DNA of 64,000 bases from positions 4,055,082-4,119,081 of the forward strand of contig NC_033632.1 of NCBI RefSeq assembly GCF_001540865.1. Direction: 5' to 3'. The stretch comes from Ananas comosus. Taxonomy: Eukaryota; Streptophyta; Magnoliopsida; Poales; Bromeliaceae. The translations under genes were made by a program, and so were the position numbers. Under the pieces are notes generated by a model. That model saw only the letters and a program-made list of their open reading frames with translations. It did not search any database and was not told where the DNA came from. Of this stretch, positions 22,273-32,650 are shown piece by piece. Within the stretch, counting starts at the first letter, position 1. Each line of letters starts with the position of its first letter.

Positions 22273-24453
22273 ATGCCGCCGCCGCCGCGCCGCGGCGGCG
22301 CGGCCCTCCTCCGCTGCCTCCCCTCCTCTCCCTTCCTCCTCCCTCTCTCTCCTGCCACATCGCCATTATCACCCTACACCTTCTCCTCCGCTCCTCAACG
22401 ATCCCACCTTCCCCATCGCACAACCCTCTCCTCCCCTCCTCTCCAAACCCCACCTCCCAATTCCCCGACCCAACCATTTCCAATCCCCATTCCCCTCCTC
22501 TTCCGCCTCCACAAGATGTGTCGCCTCATCTCCGACGCCTACGAGGACGGCGACCGAGCGCCTTCGATCCCTCCAAACCAATGTGACCCCCGAAGAAGCG
22601 GTTTCCGTCGCCTCTCTCCTCGTCTGAGAACGAAGGTCAGCGATGGCCATGAGCTTCTTCCACTGGGCGAATTCTCCCCCCAGTTTAGGTATTTGATGAG
22701 GTTCTACATCACCACCGCGATTTGTTTGACCAACAGGGGCAATTTGGAGAAGGCCCAGGAGGTGATGAGGTGCATGGCGAAGAGCTTCTCGGAGATCGGG
22801 AGGTTGCAGGAGGCCGTAGAGATGGTTTTCGAGATGAGGAGCAATGGCTTACCATTTAGTGTCCACACCATGAATTGCGTTCTTAGGGTTGCTGTTGAAT
22901 TGGATGATGTAGGGTATGCTCGGAAGCTGTTCGACGAAATGTCTCTTAATGGAGTCTATCCCGATTCGTGTGGTTTTAAGACTATGATCTCCGGTTATTG
23001 TAGAGGAGGCCGCACGGATGAGATTGAGAAGTTGTTTAAGGCGATGGAAGAGAGAGGCTTTTGCATCGACAATTCGACGTGCACTTTGATGCTGAATGTG
23101 TTTGCCAAGAAGGGTTTGTTTAATAAAGCGGTCAGTGTTTTTAGGAAGATGTGTGATATGGGTTTGTCACCGAATGTGATTAATTACACCGCTCTTATCG
23201 ATGGATTGTGCAAGAAGGGCAGTGTGAAGCAAGCGTTCCAGGTGCTCGAGGAAATGGTCGAACGAGGGATAAAGCCGAATGTTTATACGCATACCACATT
23301 GATCGGTGGATTATGTAAGATCGGATGGACGGAAAGGGCTTTTAGGCTTTTTCTGAAGCTCGTGAGAAGCGATTCTTATAAGCCGAACGTTAATACCTAC
23401 ACTGCTATGATCGGAGGGTATTGTAGGGAGGGTAAGGTTTCTCGAGCTGAGATGTTGCTGGCGAGGATGCGTGAACAAGGGTTGGTCCCGAATACGCACA
23501 CTTACACTACTCTTATTGACGGGCATTGTAAAGAGGGAAATTTGGACCGGGCGTTTGCGTTGCTCGAAATTATGAAAAGAGAAGGCTTTCTCCCTAATGT
23601 TTGTACATATAATGTACTGATTAATGGGTTGTGCAAGAAAGGAAGGGTTGATAAAGCTTACAGGTTGCTTCAAATGTGCTCAATAGAAGGTTTGCGACTT
23701 GATAAATTTACTTATACTACACTCATTAGTGAGCATTGTAAAAAGGGTCAAATGTCACATGCCCTGCAATTATTTGATCAAATGTCGCAATCCGGTTGCG
23801 ACCCTGACGTCAAGACGTATACCACTCTAATTACTGCATATAGTAGGCAGAAGAAAATGGAGGAGTGTGAGAAATTATTGGAGAAGTGTCTTAAAATGGA
23901 GTTAGCACTGACAAAACAAACATATACGTCAATGATAGGGGGATACTGTAAAATTGGGAGATCGAGTTCGGCTTTGAGGGTCTTCGAGAAGATGATGAAA
24001 GATGGATGTGTTGCTGATGCTGTAACATACGGTGCTCTTATAAGTGGGCTTTGCAAAGAGTCAAGACTTGAGGAGGCACGAGCTTTCTACGAGGGCATGC
24101 TAGATAAGGGTTTAGTTCCATGTGAAGTGACTCGAATTACACTAGCGTTCGAGTATTGCAAGAGAGAGAAGGCGAGCGCTGCTATGTCTATGTTGCAGAA
24201 GCTAGAGAAGAAGCAAAAAGCTCGCACCAGTAATATACTTGTTAGAAAGTTAAGTTGCGAAGGAAAAGTCGAGATAGCATACTTGTTCATTAATAAATTG
24301 TTGAGTGAAGATTGTGTTGTTGACCGCGTAACTTATATTGCATTTGTCAATGGATGCTATGAGAACAATAGATATTCCCTTGCTTCCGAACTATCGGAGA
24401 AGATTTCAAAAGGAGCTAATTTTGATACAAAGGAAAATACACCCATTACTTGA
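22273..24453 (+). CDS. P-class pentatricopeptide repeat protein with a frame-disrupted N-terminal segment
   Basis: A single-exon ORF of 726 residues. About a dozen 35-residue PPR motifs run from roughly residue 190 to 690, with the usual P-class cores (YTALIDGLCKKG, YTTLIDGHCKEG, YNVLINGLCKKG). There is no E or DYW domain. The first ~95 residues are Pro/Ser/Arg-rich, like an organelle transit peptide. Such proteins bind organelle RNA in mitochondria or plastids. From memory the repeat series resembles Arabidopsis At4g19890. Between about 22550 and 22680 the annotated frame gives unusual sequence, while the +1 frame gives PPR-leader-like protein (ERLRSLQTNVTPEEAVSVAS, MAMSFFHWANSP) with a TGA at 22625-22627. 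The ORF stays open only because a second shift at the six-C run 22676-22681 restores the frame. The gene may be altered there or hold sequencing errors. Confidence 0.85.
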   Translation: MPPPPRRGGAALLRCLPSSPFLLPLSPATSPLSPYTFSSAPQRSHLPHRTTLSSPPLQTPPPNSPTQPFPIPIPLLFRLHKMCRLISDAYEDGDRAPSIPPNQCDPRRSGFRRLSPRLRTKVSDGHELLPLGEFSPQFRYLMRFYITTAICLTNRGNLEKAQEVMRCMAKSFSEIGRLQEAVEMVFEMRSNGLPFSVHTMNCVLRVAVELDDVGYARKLFDEMSLNGVYPDSCGFKTMISGYCRGGRTDEIEKLFKAMEERGFCIDNSTCTLMLNVFAKKGLFNKAVSVFRKMCDMGLSPNVINYTALIDGLCKKGSVKQAFQVLEEMVERGIKPNVYTHTTLIGGLCKIGWTERAFRLFLKLVRSDSYKPNVNTYTAMIGGYCREGKVSRAEMLLARMREQGLVPNTHTYTTLIDGHCKEGNLDRAFALLEIMKREGFLPNVCTYNVLINGLCKKGRVDKAYRLLQMCSIEGLRLDKFTYTTLISEHCKKGQMSHALQLFDQMSQSGCDPDVKTYTTLITAYSRQKKMEECEKLLEKCLKMELALTKQTYTSMIGGYCKIGRSSSALRVFEKMMKDGCVADAVTYGALISGLCKESRLEEARAFYEGMLDKGLVPCEVTRITLAFEYCKREKASAAMSMLQKLEKKQKARTSNILVRKLSCEGKVEIAYLFINKLLSEDCVVDRVTYIAFVNGCYENNRYSLASELSEKISKGANFDTKENTPIT

Positions 24454-24926
24454 TGTGATTGGATTGTTATTGCTACAATAAGCAAGACCTCATAAGAGCT
24501 TCGTTTTCGAGATAATGGTTTCAAGGTAACTTGCTATATATTGTTTGGTACTTTGTTTCATCTATTAGTTTTGGTATGCAAGTTTAGTTCCACTAATATT
24601 TTGAAAATGCTGCTCTAAATTGAAAAGGTGGCTTTGATACTTCTGCTACATGCATCTCTTATCTGTCGTAACAACCAGAGCGGATCGTTGTACTCTACTA
24701 CTACACATGAAGGTAATATCTTTTCATTGATATATTTTTTTAGTACTTGTCGTAAAATGATTATTCGTTTAGTTAGATTATTCCCTGCTTATAGGTTGCT
24801 TATGGATCTGAAGCATGTAGACAGTTTTTCTTTCATGAGGTATTGATGTGGTCATTGAAAAAAAGAGTATTATCAGCTTCTTATCATTGAGTTCTCACCT
24901 TACTTCATACTATTGTCTTTTGATAG
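24454..24926. other. Spacer after the P-class PPR gene
   Basis: Probable 3' UTR and intergenic sequence. No gene recognised. Confidence 0.4.
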
Positions 24927-25020
24927 GGTTCTCTTTACACCGCCCTAGTCGAAGCCATCTGCTCTCATGCCCTATAACTTCGAACTAGCCCTGGATCTTC
25001 TTGCGAGTCATTCCCAGTAT
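24927..25020 (+). pseudogene. Remnant of a Pumilio last exon
   Basis: Directly after an AG dinucleotide, in the same position as the acceptor of the real exon, this stretch translates as GSLYTALVEAICSHAL, then a TAA at 24975-24977, then LRTSP. The true last exon of the Pumilio gene (from 20386) reads GSLHAALIEAILPHAP then MLRTSP, so the match continues across the stop. Upstream exons of a second Pumilio copy were not seen. It looks like the relic of a tandem or ectopic duplication, about 4.5 kb from the functional gene and beyond the PPR gene. Confidence 0.75.
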
Positions 25021-25049
25021 GTCAAATGTCCAGAAGCTCTTCCTGGCCT

Positions 25050-25530
25050 TCGAAGTGTTAGTCTAGCAGACTCGGTGCTCCTCCACGAGTTCCATTTTCG
25101 GCCGCAAAGCCGGGCACCAGGCTTCTTGAGGCACGTCCTGTTTCCTATTTGACAGCAGCAGCTATGAAATAGAATTTGGGCACCCAATTATGAAGGCGCA
25201 CCCGATTCTATCCCGAATGTTTCTGCCTGAGGTAAAGCAGGCGCCCGGTTTCACAATGGACGCAGGGCGCCCAGTTCGGAGAGCCCGCCTGTTCTGGAGA
25301 CCTAGTTACTGCCAGAGGAAAAATGAGTGCACGGTTTGAAACCGAGTATTTGGTTGTCATAAAGCGAACCAGCGAAAAGCAGGCGGCTGGTTTAGACGGC
25401 TCTGCCGATGGTTTCTGACACAAGCCGTAATCTTCAACGGCTATAAAACGAATGATTAGACAGTTTCTCTCTCAATTCTGGGCGCATTCGGAATACCGAG
25501 CACCCGGTTTCTGGTGTTGCGTCTGGTTCT
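25050..25530. other. GC-rich stretch with recurrent GCGCCCGGTTT-type motifs
   Basis: Several variants of G(G/C)GCACCCGGTTTC recur (near 25110, 25180, 25196, 25237, 25266, 25498) with irregular spacing. Composition differs from the flanks and no long frame is open. It is probably a degraded transposable-element fragment; the class is not recognised. Confidence 0.4.
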
Positions 25531-25894
25531 GATGAAAACAGTACAGTAGTTATATTTTCTGTTATGCTATGTACCTATGGATTTGTCCCTTAGAATTCAC
25601 CTTTTTGGAGCTTGAAAACTCTGTGATATATTTCCTAAAACCTCTGTAAATTTAGGTGACTCTAGAGAGCCACAAATAGAGAGAAGAGAAGTGCCAATCA
25701 CTACCACCTTCTTTTGGGACTTCAATATACTTGTACAAGTAAATCTTCTTCAGCTATGATTCACAACATACTCATCCTTGAAACTACTGAGGAAGATTTT
25801 TACAAACACAAATATTTACGGTGCTTCTTTGAACAGTTTTACTCGAATAGATCATCTGCAAAAGCTCCAGCCCAATCACACAAGCTCTCACACT
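25531..25894. other. Convergent 3' flank of the PLS-class PPR gene
   Basis: Sequence downstream of the minus-strand PPR gene. No gene recognised. Confidence 0.4.
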
Positions 25895-27655
25895 TTACGC
25901 ACTAAAGCTTTTTAAATCACAAGCAAAATCAGGATCAAACTGATCAGATATACACAAATTCAACTTATGGCACATCATATACACCTCTAACTTATCATCC
26001 CCTATATTCTCTCCTGCCCTAAATTTATGCACAATACCACCAACTTCAATCAAACTACACCCTGCCTCTTTTCTCACCATCTTATCATCCATCAACTCCC
26101 TAACTTCATCAGCTTCATCCCACCGTCCATTTCCCGCGTAGATACTCGACATTACTATGTAAGACGCCGAGCATTCCCTCTCCAACTCAAATAGCTTCTC
26201 AGAAGCAATTTCTGCGATCTCGACATTGCCGCATGCCCTAGAAGCACTTAACAAAGCCCCCCACATTGAAGGAGTTGGCTCGCACTTAAACTTGTGCATG
26301 AACTCAAAAGCCTCAAAAACCAACCCGGCTCGACCCAATAGATCAACCATGCAACATAAATGCTCGCTTCTAGGAGCTATCTTATGGACTTCAATCATCA
26401 AGTTGAATAGTCTCCAACCTTCTTCAATCAAACCCGAGTGGCTACAAGCCGACAAGAGGCATATGAATGTGATGTAATCTGGTCGAACCCTAGCAAAATC
26501 CATTGATTCAAAGATTCGAAGAGCTTCATTTGTTCGCCCATGCTTTCCGTACCCACAGATCATCGAATTCCAAATGACGGTGTTCGTTGCACTACTTATT
26601 CTATCAAAGGTGAGGCGAGCTGCATTAAGATCACCACATTTTGCGTACATGTCGACGATAACGCCTTGAACCATTTCGTCAGAGACGAATCCCCTTACGA
26701 CTGCTTGAGCATGGAATTGCATCGAAGGACCTATAAATCCGGAAGTCGCACATCCATTGAGAAATGACACTAATGTAGACTGATTCGGTTCAAATCCCGA
26801 TACACGCATTTCATCGAACAGATAGAAGAGCGCGTCCAACGACCCAATCCGGCTATAACCCGATATCAAGCAATTGAAACAAACGACATCTTTGTGCTCG
26901 ATTGTACTAAAAACCAAATGGGCATCATCCAAAATCGCATTTTGAGCATAAATATCGATCAACGAGCTCCCGATAAACAGATCAGAGCCCCAACTCCTCT
27001 TCATTACATAGCAATGTAACTGCTTCCCGAATCGAAGCGTCGCCGAACGCAGCATAACGGTGAGAGTGTGGGGATTGGGATCAACGCCACTGCACAACAT
27101 CTCAATAAACAGCAAGCCCGTTTCGTCAATTTGGTCATATTTATCGGAATACGCCATTAACATGGCGGTCCACGCTACAACATCTCTATGAGGCATTTTA
27201 TCGAACAGGTTCCGCGCATGCGAGAGGAGGCCGCAGTGGGCGTAGAAGGAGACGAGGGAGGTTACCGTGCGGCGTGTTATCACACCGAAGGCGCTGTGCC
27301 GGAGCGCGAAGGCGTGCGCCTCCTCGCCCGATCGGACGGCGCGGAGCGCCGCGCAGCTGCGAAGGACGACGGAGATGGAGCGGTCGCAGGGTTTGATGCG
27401 GCGGCGGTGGTCGCGGAAGAGGGCGAGGGCGCCGTGGTGGTCGCCGGAGCGCGAGAGGCGTCGGATGAGGGATGGACGGTCGGTGATGGAGGAGGGTGTG
27501 GTGCTCCGCGGTGCGAGGGTGGTGGTGGTGGGGGCGTGGTTCGAGGAGGAGTAGGGGGAGGTGGGGGCATGGTGGATGGAGGGGGTGAGCTCACCGGGTG
27601 GGACTGATACCATGGGTGGAGTGGTCGCCAGTAGAAGTGCTGATCGATAAAACAT
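25895..27655 (-). CDS. PLS-class pentatricopeptide repeat protein, E/E+ type
   Basis: An intronless ORF of 586 residues, as is usual for PPR genes. The N-terminus is Ser/Thr/Pro-rich and fits a transit peptide; a second in-frame Met lies 14 residues in. PLS repeats run from about residue 80, with motifs such as SLVSFYAHCGLLSHARNLFD, DVVAWTAMLMAYS, DVVCFNCLISGYSRIGSLDA, VDMYAKCGDLNAARLTFD and VIWNSMICGYGKHGRTNEAL. The C-terminus contains the E and E+ signatures (CMVDLLGRAG, WGALLSASRACGN, EAGCSLIEVGGIVHKF) and stops before any DYW deaminase domain. The family works in organelle RNA C-to-U editing, supplying sequence specificity while a DYW partner deaminates. Which site it reads cannot be told. 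The 5' end of the gene is much more GC-rich than the rest. Confidence 0.92.
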   Translation of the reverse strand: MFYRSALLLATTPPMVSVPPGELTPSIHHAPTSPYSSSNHAPTTTTLAPRSTTPSSITDRPSLIRRLSRSGDHHGALALFRDHRRRIKPCDRSISVVLRSCAALRAVRSGEEAHAFALRHSAFGVITRRTVTSLVSFYAHCGLLSHARNLFDKMPHRDVVAWTAMLMAYSDKYDQIDETGLLFIEMLCSGVDPNPHTLTVMLRSATLRFGKQLHCYVMKRSWGSDLFIGSSLIDIYAQNAILDDAHLVFSTIEHKDVVCFNCLISGYSRIGSLDALFYLFDEMRVSGFEPNQSTLVSFLNGCATSGFIGPSMQFHAQAVVRGFVSDEMVQGVIVDMYAKCGDLNAARLTFDRISSATNTVIWNSMICGYGKHGRTNEALRIFESMDFARVRPDYITFICLLSACSHSGLIEEGWRLFNLMIEVHKIAPRSEHLCCMVDLLGRAGLVFEAFEFMHKFKCEPTPSMWGALLSASRACGNVEIAEIASEKLFELERECSASYIVMSSIYAGNGRWDEADEVRELMDDKMVRKEAGCSLIEVGGIVHKFRAGENIGDDKLEVYMMCHKLNLCISDQFDPDFACDLKSFSA

Positions 27656-27716
27656 TCACTCTTGTCCCGACGCCATGAATGGGAGGACAAATGGAGATAA
27701 AAAAATAAAAGGAAAA

Positions 27717-28255
27717 ACTTCAAATACCACCTACTGTGATTTCATACTTTTTCACTTTAATACTATATGATTTAAAGTGCATTAATTTAATATTATGTAA
27801 TTTTATTTTTCTCCTTTTATCGGCTTTTCTGTTAATATTTCGTTAAATTATATACAAAACATTTCAGATACCTTACTTAGTTTTTTAAAATATTTACTTT
27901 AGTTCCTTTTAGTTTTAACTTTTTCACTGATTTTTTTTTCTCCGTTAATATTTTGTTAAATTATATACAAAAAATTTCAGATACCCTACATAAATTTATC
28001 GAATATTTATTTTAGTATTCTTTAATTTTAACTTTGTCACTGATTTAACGAAAAAACTAGTGAAATAAATAATAAAAAGAAAAAAAAAATCACGGAGTAC
28101 TAACTTGATATACTTTAAACCACAGAATATTAAAATAAGAAAGTGCGAAACTATATGAGCTAACTTTATACACTTTAAATCATAGTGTATTAAAATAAAA
28201 AAGTGTAAAATTATAAAGTACTAAATTAATACACTTTAACTATACCGTACGAAAA
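27717..28255. repeat. Palindromic dispersed repeat, copy B (possibly a double unit)
   Basis: Contains CACTTTAATACTATATGATTTAAAGTGCATTAATTTA on the left and several complementary units on the right (CACTTTAAACCACAGAATATTAAAATAAGAAAGTG-like), as at 21495-21850 and 49490-49855. The recurring TTTCGTTAAATTATATACAAAA and its variants suggest one copy inserted into or duplicated beside another. Confidence 0.55.
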
Positions 28256-28890
28256 TGAAATATCGAGCCAGGGTCCGACTGAGCCAAATATCGGGCCCAC
28301 GCGAGTGGACCGGACCCGGCTTGCTGATTTGCTAGCCTAGCATTGTGTGAAGCGAACATGTGATGGTGGTTTACAGATGATGTGGTGCACCAGGTGCAGG
28401 TAATAGTTCGCTCCAACGCCCTGCACCGCGGATTAATTTTCCGACAAAGGAGAGAACTACTTTTGACCTGATCAACTGTTAAGAGGAAAGGGACAAGCAG
28501 AGACACTTTACCCGAAATTCTTGCCTGCACCGGGCGTACACAAATATCTCAACACCTAGGCTTTTAGATGCGGTGTACAAGGCATGAGGATACACCAGGT
28601 TTAGGCAATATTTTATCGATCCTGTACTGCTCCTTTGTAAGCCGTCCTTTGTGTACCGCACAATAGCAGGTTATCTCAACGGTCACATCGTAGGTTAGCC
28701 CAGAGCGTGACACGTGGCCCCCGCGCACAAGCGCGCGGCCCCCACCGTTAGATTCCACGGCCGCTGTACCCGACCGTTATACCATATCGATGGGCCCCAC
28801 ACGTCAGTCAGAAACGAGGACGCACCGAAAAGAGGACGCACGAAGGCGCCGCCGCTCTTATGGAGGACCCCCTCAACAACAGGTTATTTC
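28256..28890. other. GC-rich non-coding stretch between PPR and Rab genes
   Basis: Composition is well above the flanks. Short open frames are unconvincing, with no splice-linked coding pattern. A motif pair TACACCAGGTTTAGGCAATA (28590) and ACACCTGGTGCGGCAAATAA (57530) hints at a shared repeat. Probably transposon debris. Confidence 0.35.
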
Positions 28891-29640
28891 AAACCAACTC
28901 CCTAAATTTGATCATCAAATTTGCGTATTTTGAATGAGTTAAATTTTAAACAAATTAAAGATAAAATTTTACGAACACCCTCTATGATTTTTGAGATTCC
29001 CCCCTTAATTTAATTTTCTTTTTAACCAGACATCTCTTAAACTTTTTTATTTTGAAATTGAGTTATTTTAGTTATTTTAGTTAAAAGCTTAACTAGAATT
29101 TCTATTTTTATTAGTCGTTAATCATTAATCATTTATGTTTATTTACTTTAAGATGATTAAGATTGGTAAATTTGATAAAGCATCAATAAATTCGATAAAA
29201 TTTTGAAAATTTTAAATTGGTAAAATATATAAAACTTATTTAAACGGTAGATCCTTCTAATTTGGCTATTCAACCTTTTAAAATTTTAATTTTACTGTCC
29301 AACCTTTCAATTTATCTGATTTTAGTCGGTCAACGTATTTTAACTTTCAAATTTAAGCTGATTAATTATTTTTATAAATTTATATTTCTGATAGTTATAT
29401 AAAGTATACTAATTAAATCTGTATAGATAAACGATAAGGTCAAAGTGTCGTTAACTAACTCAAAGCAAACAAATTAAAATATTAGATAGTAAAATTAAAA
29501 ATTTGAAAGATTTGATAACTATATTAATATGGGTTACAGTTCAAATAAATTTTGTACGTTTTCATCAAAAAAAAAAAAAGTTTAAAGTTGAGGGGTCGTA
29601 TCAAAATGATCTATAGTTGAGGGGTTAACAGCGCATTTTC
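28891..29640. other. AT-rich spacer upstream of the Rab gene
   Basis: AT-rich sequence, partly resembling repeat debris around 29230-29520. No gene recognised. Confidence 0.4.
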
Positions 29641-29654
29641 GCCTTTCTATATGC

Positions 29655-29660
29655 TATAAA
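29655..29660 (+). promoter_or_regulatory. TATA box of the Rab gene
   Basis: TATAAA followed by AACCCCCG, about 200 bp upstream of the ATG at 29857 and followed by a CT-rich leader, as expected for a plant core promoter. Confidence 0.6.
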
Positions 29661-29856
29661 AACCCCCGACCAACGTCGCTTCGTACTCTTTCACTCCTCC
29701 CACACACCACCTTACTCCGCTCACCACCGACTCCTCACTCTTTCTCCTACCTCGCGATTTGCCCTAGCGGAGGATCCCCTCACCTCCTCCCTCCTCCTCC
29801 TCCTCCTCCTCGATCTCGACCTCTTCCTCCTCGATCTCGACCTCTTCGGCGAGGCC

Positions 29857-32232
29857 ATGGGGGACAGAGTCGACTACGTGTTCAAGGTGGTGCTCATCGG
29901 GGACTCGGCGGTGGGGAAGTCGCAGATCCTGGCGCGGTTCGCGCGGAACGAGTTCGCCCTCGACTCCAAGGCTACGATCGGGGTCGAGTTCCAGACGCGG
30001 ACCCTCGTCATCGACCACAAGAGCGTCAAGGCCCAGATCTGGGACACCGCGGGACAAGAGAGGTACCCGATTAGCCCCTGCTCCTCTCGAATCAGATCCG
30101 TTCCCGTTCGTCTCCGATTTGGTGCTAGTAATCACTTGTAGACTTCAATGTTTGGCTTCAGATCAGTGTTTTTGATGAAATTTTTGCTATTTTTTTTTTC
30201 TTTGTTTTTCATGTTTACTAGTGTTCTAGCTGCTCGGATTTGGTATTCATTGCTTGTAGATTTCGAGTTTAGCTTCAGATCAGTGTTTCTGATGCTATTT
30301 TACCAGGTTTTCTTAGGTTTTCCTCTGCATTTTTGATCCGATCCTTTCGTCTTGGATTTGCTAGTAATCATTTGTAGATTTCGACGTTTTTCTTCAGATC
30401 GGTGTTCATAGCTTACTCTAATGTAGTTTTGCTAGGTTTTCCTCTGCTTTGTCTGTTTGTTAGGCTTCTATCTGCTCGGGTTTGATAGTAATCACTTGTT
30501 GATTTCTAGTTTAGTAGGTTCAGATCGGTATGCGTAGTATCTTTTTATGCTATTTCAAGTTCTATTTTGGACACCGCACCACAAGAGAAGTGTTAAATCC
30601 TTCTCTTCTCTTCTCGATCCGTTCCCATTCTACTCGGATTTTGTAGCAATGGCGAGTTGATTTTGCGTCTAGCTTCGGATCAGTGTTTTGCTAGGTTTTT
30701 CCTCGTCTTGTATTAATCCCTTATCTTCTTGATCCCATTCCTTACCCTTCTTCTCGGATTTGATAGTAATGGCCTCTAGATCTCGACTTGAGCTTCAGAT
30801 CACTAATCCTAGCTTGTTTTGATGCTATTTCGCTAGATTTTCTCCTCTTTTTTTTTTTTTTTCTGTTCAGTACGCCTCTAAATACTTCAAGAGAGTTGCT
30901 AAACCCTTTTCTTCTTTATCAAATCTGATCCCATTCTACTTGGATTTTGCAGTAATGTCCTGTAGATTTAGATCTTACGGTTAGATTTTTGTTTCCAGAT
31001 TATTTTGATGCTTGTGTGATTTGCTTTGCTAGATTTTTCTCTGTTGTTATGTTTTACTAGGATATATTGATTTCCGGATGCTTTCATGTTAAACCTTTGC
31101 ACTGTATAACAGATTATACTTTTTAGCATTGTAGTGGCAAGTGTAGCATTTGGTTGGATCTGTTTAATCCATTTGCGTACTCTTTCGTGGTGTTGAAACC
31201 AATTTTAACTGCTGAATCTACCATTTTATTGATGAATTGTTGTTAAAATGTTGGTTGTTTCCTGTTTTAGCATGTGTTTGTTTTGTGATAATCTATGTAG
31301 GAGAGAAACAACTGAGGAAGATTGAAATGATTAGAAGTCAGTATCTTCTTAAAGATGTTAATAGTTATGAAATCCATATCTTCTTTGACTATTTTGTAAG
31401 TGCAATCTCAGTAAGCGAATACCTTCGCTTTCGATGTCTCTCTTAGTAAAATCACGAATAATTCCCGAATCATTCGCGGACGAATTTATAAATGAGTAAT
31501 TTTCTCCATTTGTTTTTTTTTTTCCCTTTTGAAATGTATAAATATGTTTTATGCATGCAAGTATGCAACACATAATCGACTAATAGCAACACTTGTAAAA
31601 CTTTCCTACCTATATAAATGGCTTAATATTTATGCCTAATTTTCCTGCCGCATCATATGAATCCCATATGTTATTCTCTCTCTAGGTTTCCAAATATTTC
31701 TTACTATTCAAAACTACCACTTGATAATTCGCATGCCGAATTTTTGCTGTATCTACATTAAACTGTGTTCAATGTTTTACGTAACAGGTACAGGGCGGTG
31801 ACGAGCGCATACTACCGCGGCGCGGTGGGGGCTCTGCTGGTCTACGACATAACCAGGCGGCAGACCTTCGACCACATACCGCGGTGGCTGGACGAGCTGC
31901 GGGCGCACGCCGACAAGAACATCGTCATCATGCTGGTGGGCAACAAGACCGACCTCGTCGACCAGCGGACCGTGCCAACCGAGGACGCCAGAGAGTTCGC
32001 CGAAAAGGAGAACCTCTTCTTCCTCGAGACATCGGCGCTCGAAGCCACCAACATCGAGAGCGCTTTCCAAACCGTTCTAACTGAGATATTCAATATCGTC
32101 AATAAGAAGAACCTTGCCTCTGATTCGCAGAGTAACGGTAATGGGAGCGCGCCGATCTCGGGGAAGAAGATTATCGTGCCGGGGCCAGCGCAGGAGATAC
32201 CGAAGAGCAAGGCCTGCTGCAAAAGTTTGTAA
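29857..32232 (+). CDS. RABA4: Rab GTPase, RabA4 (Rab11-related) subfamily
   Basis: Two exons, 29857-30062 and 31788-32232, join in frame to a 216-residue Rab of normal length. Visible are the P-loop GDSAVGKS (residues 15-22), the effector region [21 protein letters not shown] with the catalytic Gln, NKTD and ETSALE for guanine recognition, and a C-terminal CCKSL for double geranylgeranylation. [19 protein letters not shown] at the start and [13 protein letters not shown] near the end are typical of RabA4. The subfamily controls secretory traffic from the trans-Golgi/recycling compartment, including polarised growth (family knowledge). The intron position within the QERYR codon is the one usual for RabA genes. 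The 1.7-kb intron carries a tandem repeat array. The exons are GC-rich compared with the intron. Confidence 0.95.
30115..31045. repeat. Degenerate ~115-bp tandem repeat array in the Rab intron
   Basis: About seven diverged units start near 30119, 30237, 30353, 30478, 30633, 30743 and 30929. Each has the order CTCGGATTTG(A/G)TAGTAAT, TTGTAGATTTCGA, CTTCAGATCAGTGTT, GATGCTATTT and TTTGCTAGGTTTTCCTCT. The units occupy more than half of the single intron and begin directly after the donor site. Confidence 0.75.
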
Positions 32233-32247
32233 GTTTCTTTCTCTTTT

Positions 32248-32250
<3 letters not shown>

Positions 32251-32296
<46 letters not shown>
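32251..32296. repeat. 46-bp uninterrupted poly-T
   Basis: A pure T run that begins 18 bp after the Rab stop codon, inside the probable 3' UTR. Its length is likely polymorphic and assembly-uncertain. Confidence 0.9.
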
Positions 32297-32300
<4 letters not shown>

Positions 32301-32524
32301 CTTGCTGTGGAGATTGTTTCTGTATTCAATTTTACATCTTGTGGATCTCGGTTGAATCTTTATAGCACTGCTAACGGGTGTGAGTTGAGATTTAAAGAGG
32401 AAACTTTAGATGTCTTTTGTATTAAATACGGTTGGAAAATATTTGTCTTGATGGTCCAATATAAGACTGTTTTATCTGCCATCCATCGTTTGTATCTTAA
32501 AATCTTGTGAACGGCGAATGACCA

Positions 32525-32650
32525 TTCGTCTCAACATTTGGCTGGATTTTGAAATAGCTTTTCTATTTTGAGAAATGCTTTTTGAGATGCTTGGCTTTTG
32601 TTTAAAAGCTGCAGCATTGTGGAGAAGCTGAAGATAAAAAGGTGCAGAGA
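32525..32650. repeat. AAAGCT-type dispersed repeat, 3' of the Rab gene
   Basis: Contains GGATTTTGAAATAGCTTTTC and TTTAAAAGCTGCAGC, resembling the family at 6044-6340. Partial. Confidence 0.4.

Noticed and set aside
27188..27723. Plus-strand Gly/Arg-rich frames and a second minus-strand frame over the start of the PLS-class PPR gene
   Set aside because: Overlap the GC-rich 5' end of the PPR coding region and are low-complexity shadows.
28240..28905. Short frames on both strands in the GC-rich region between PPR and Rab genes
   Set aside because: No motif, no splice-consistent chain, overlapping opposite frames; treated as transposon debris.
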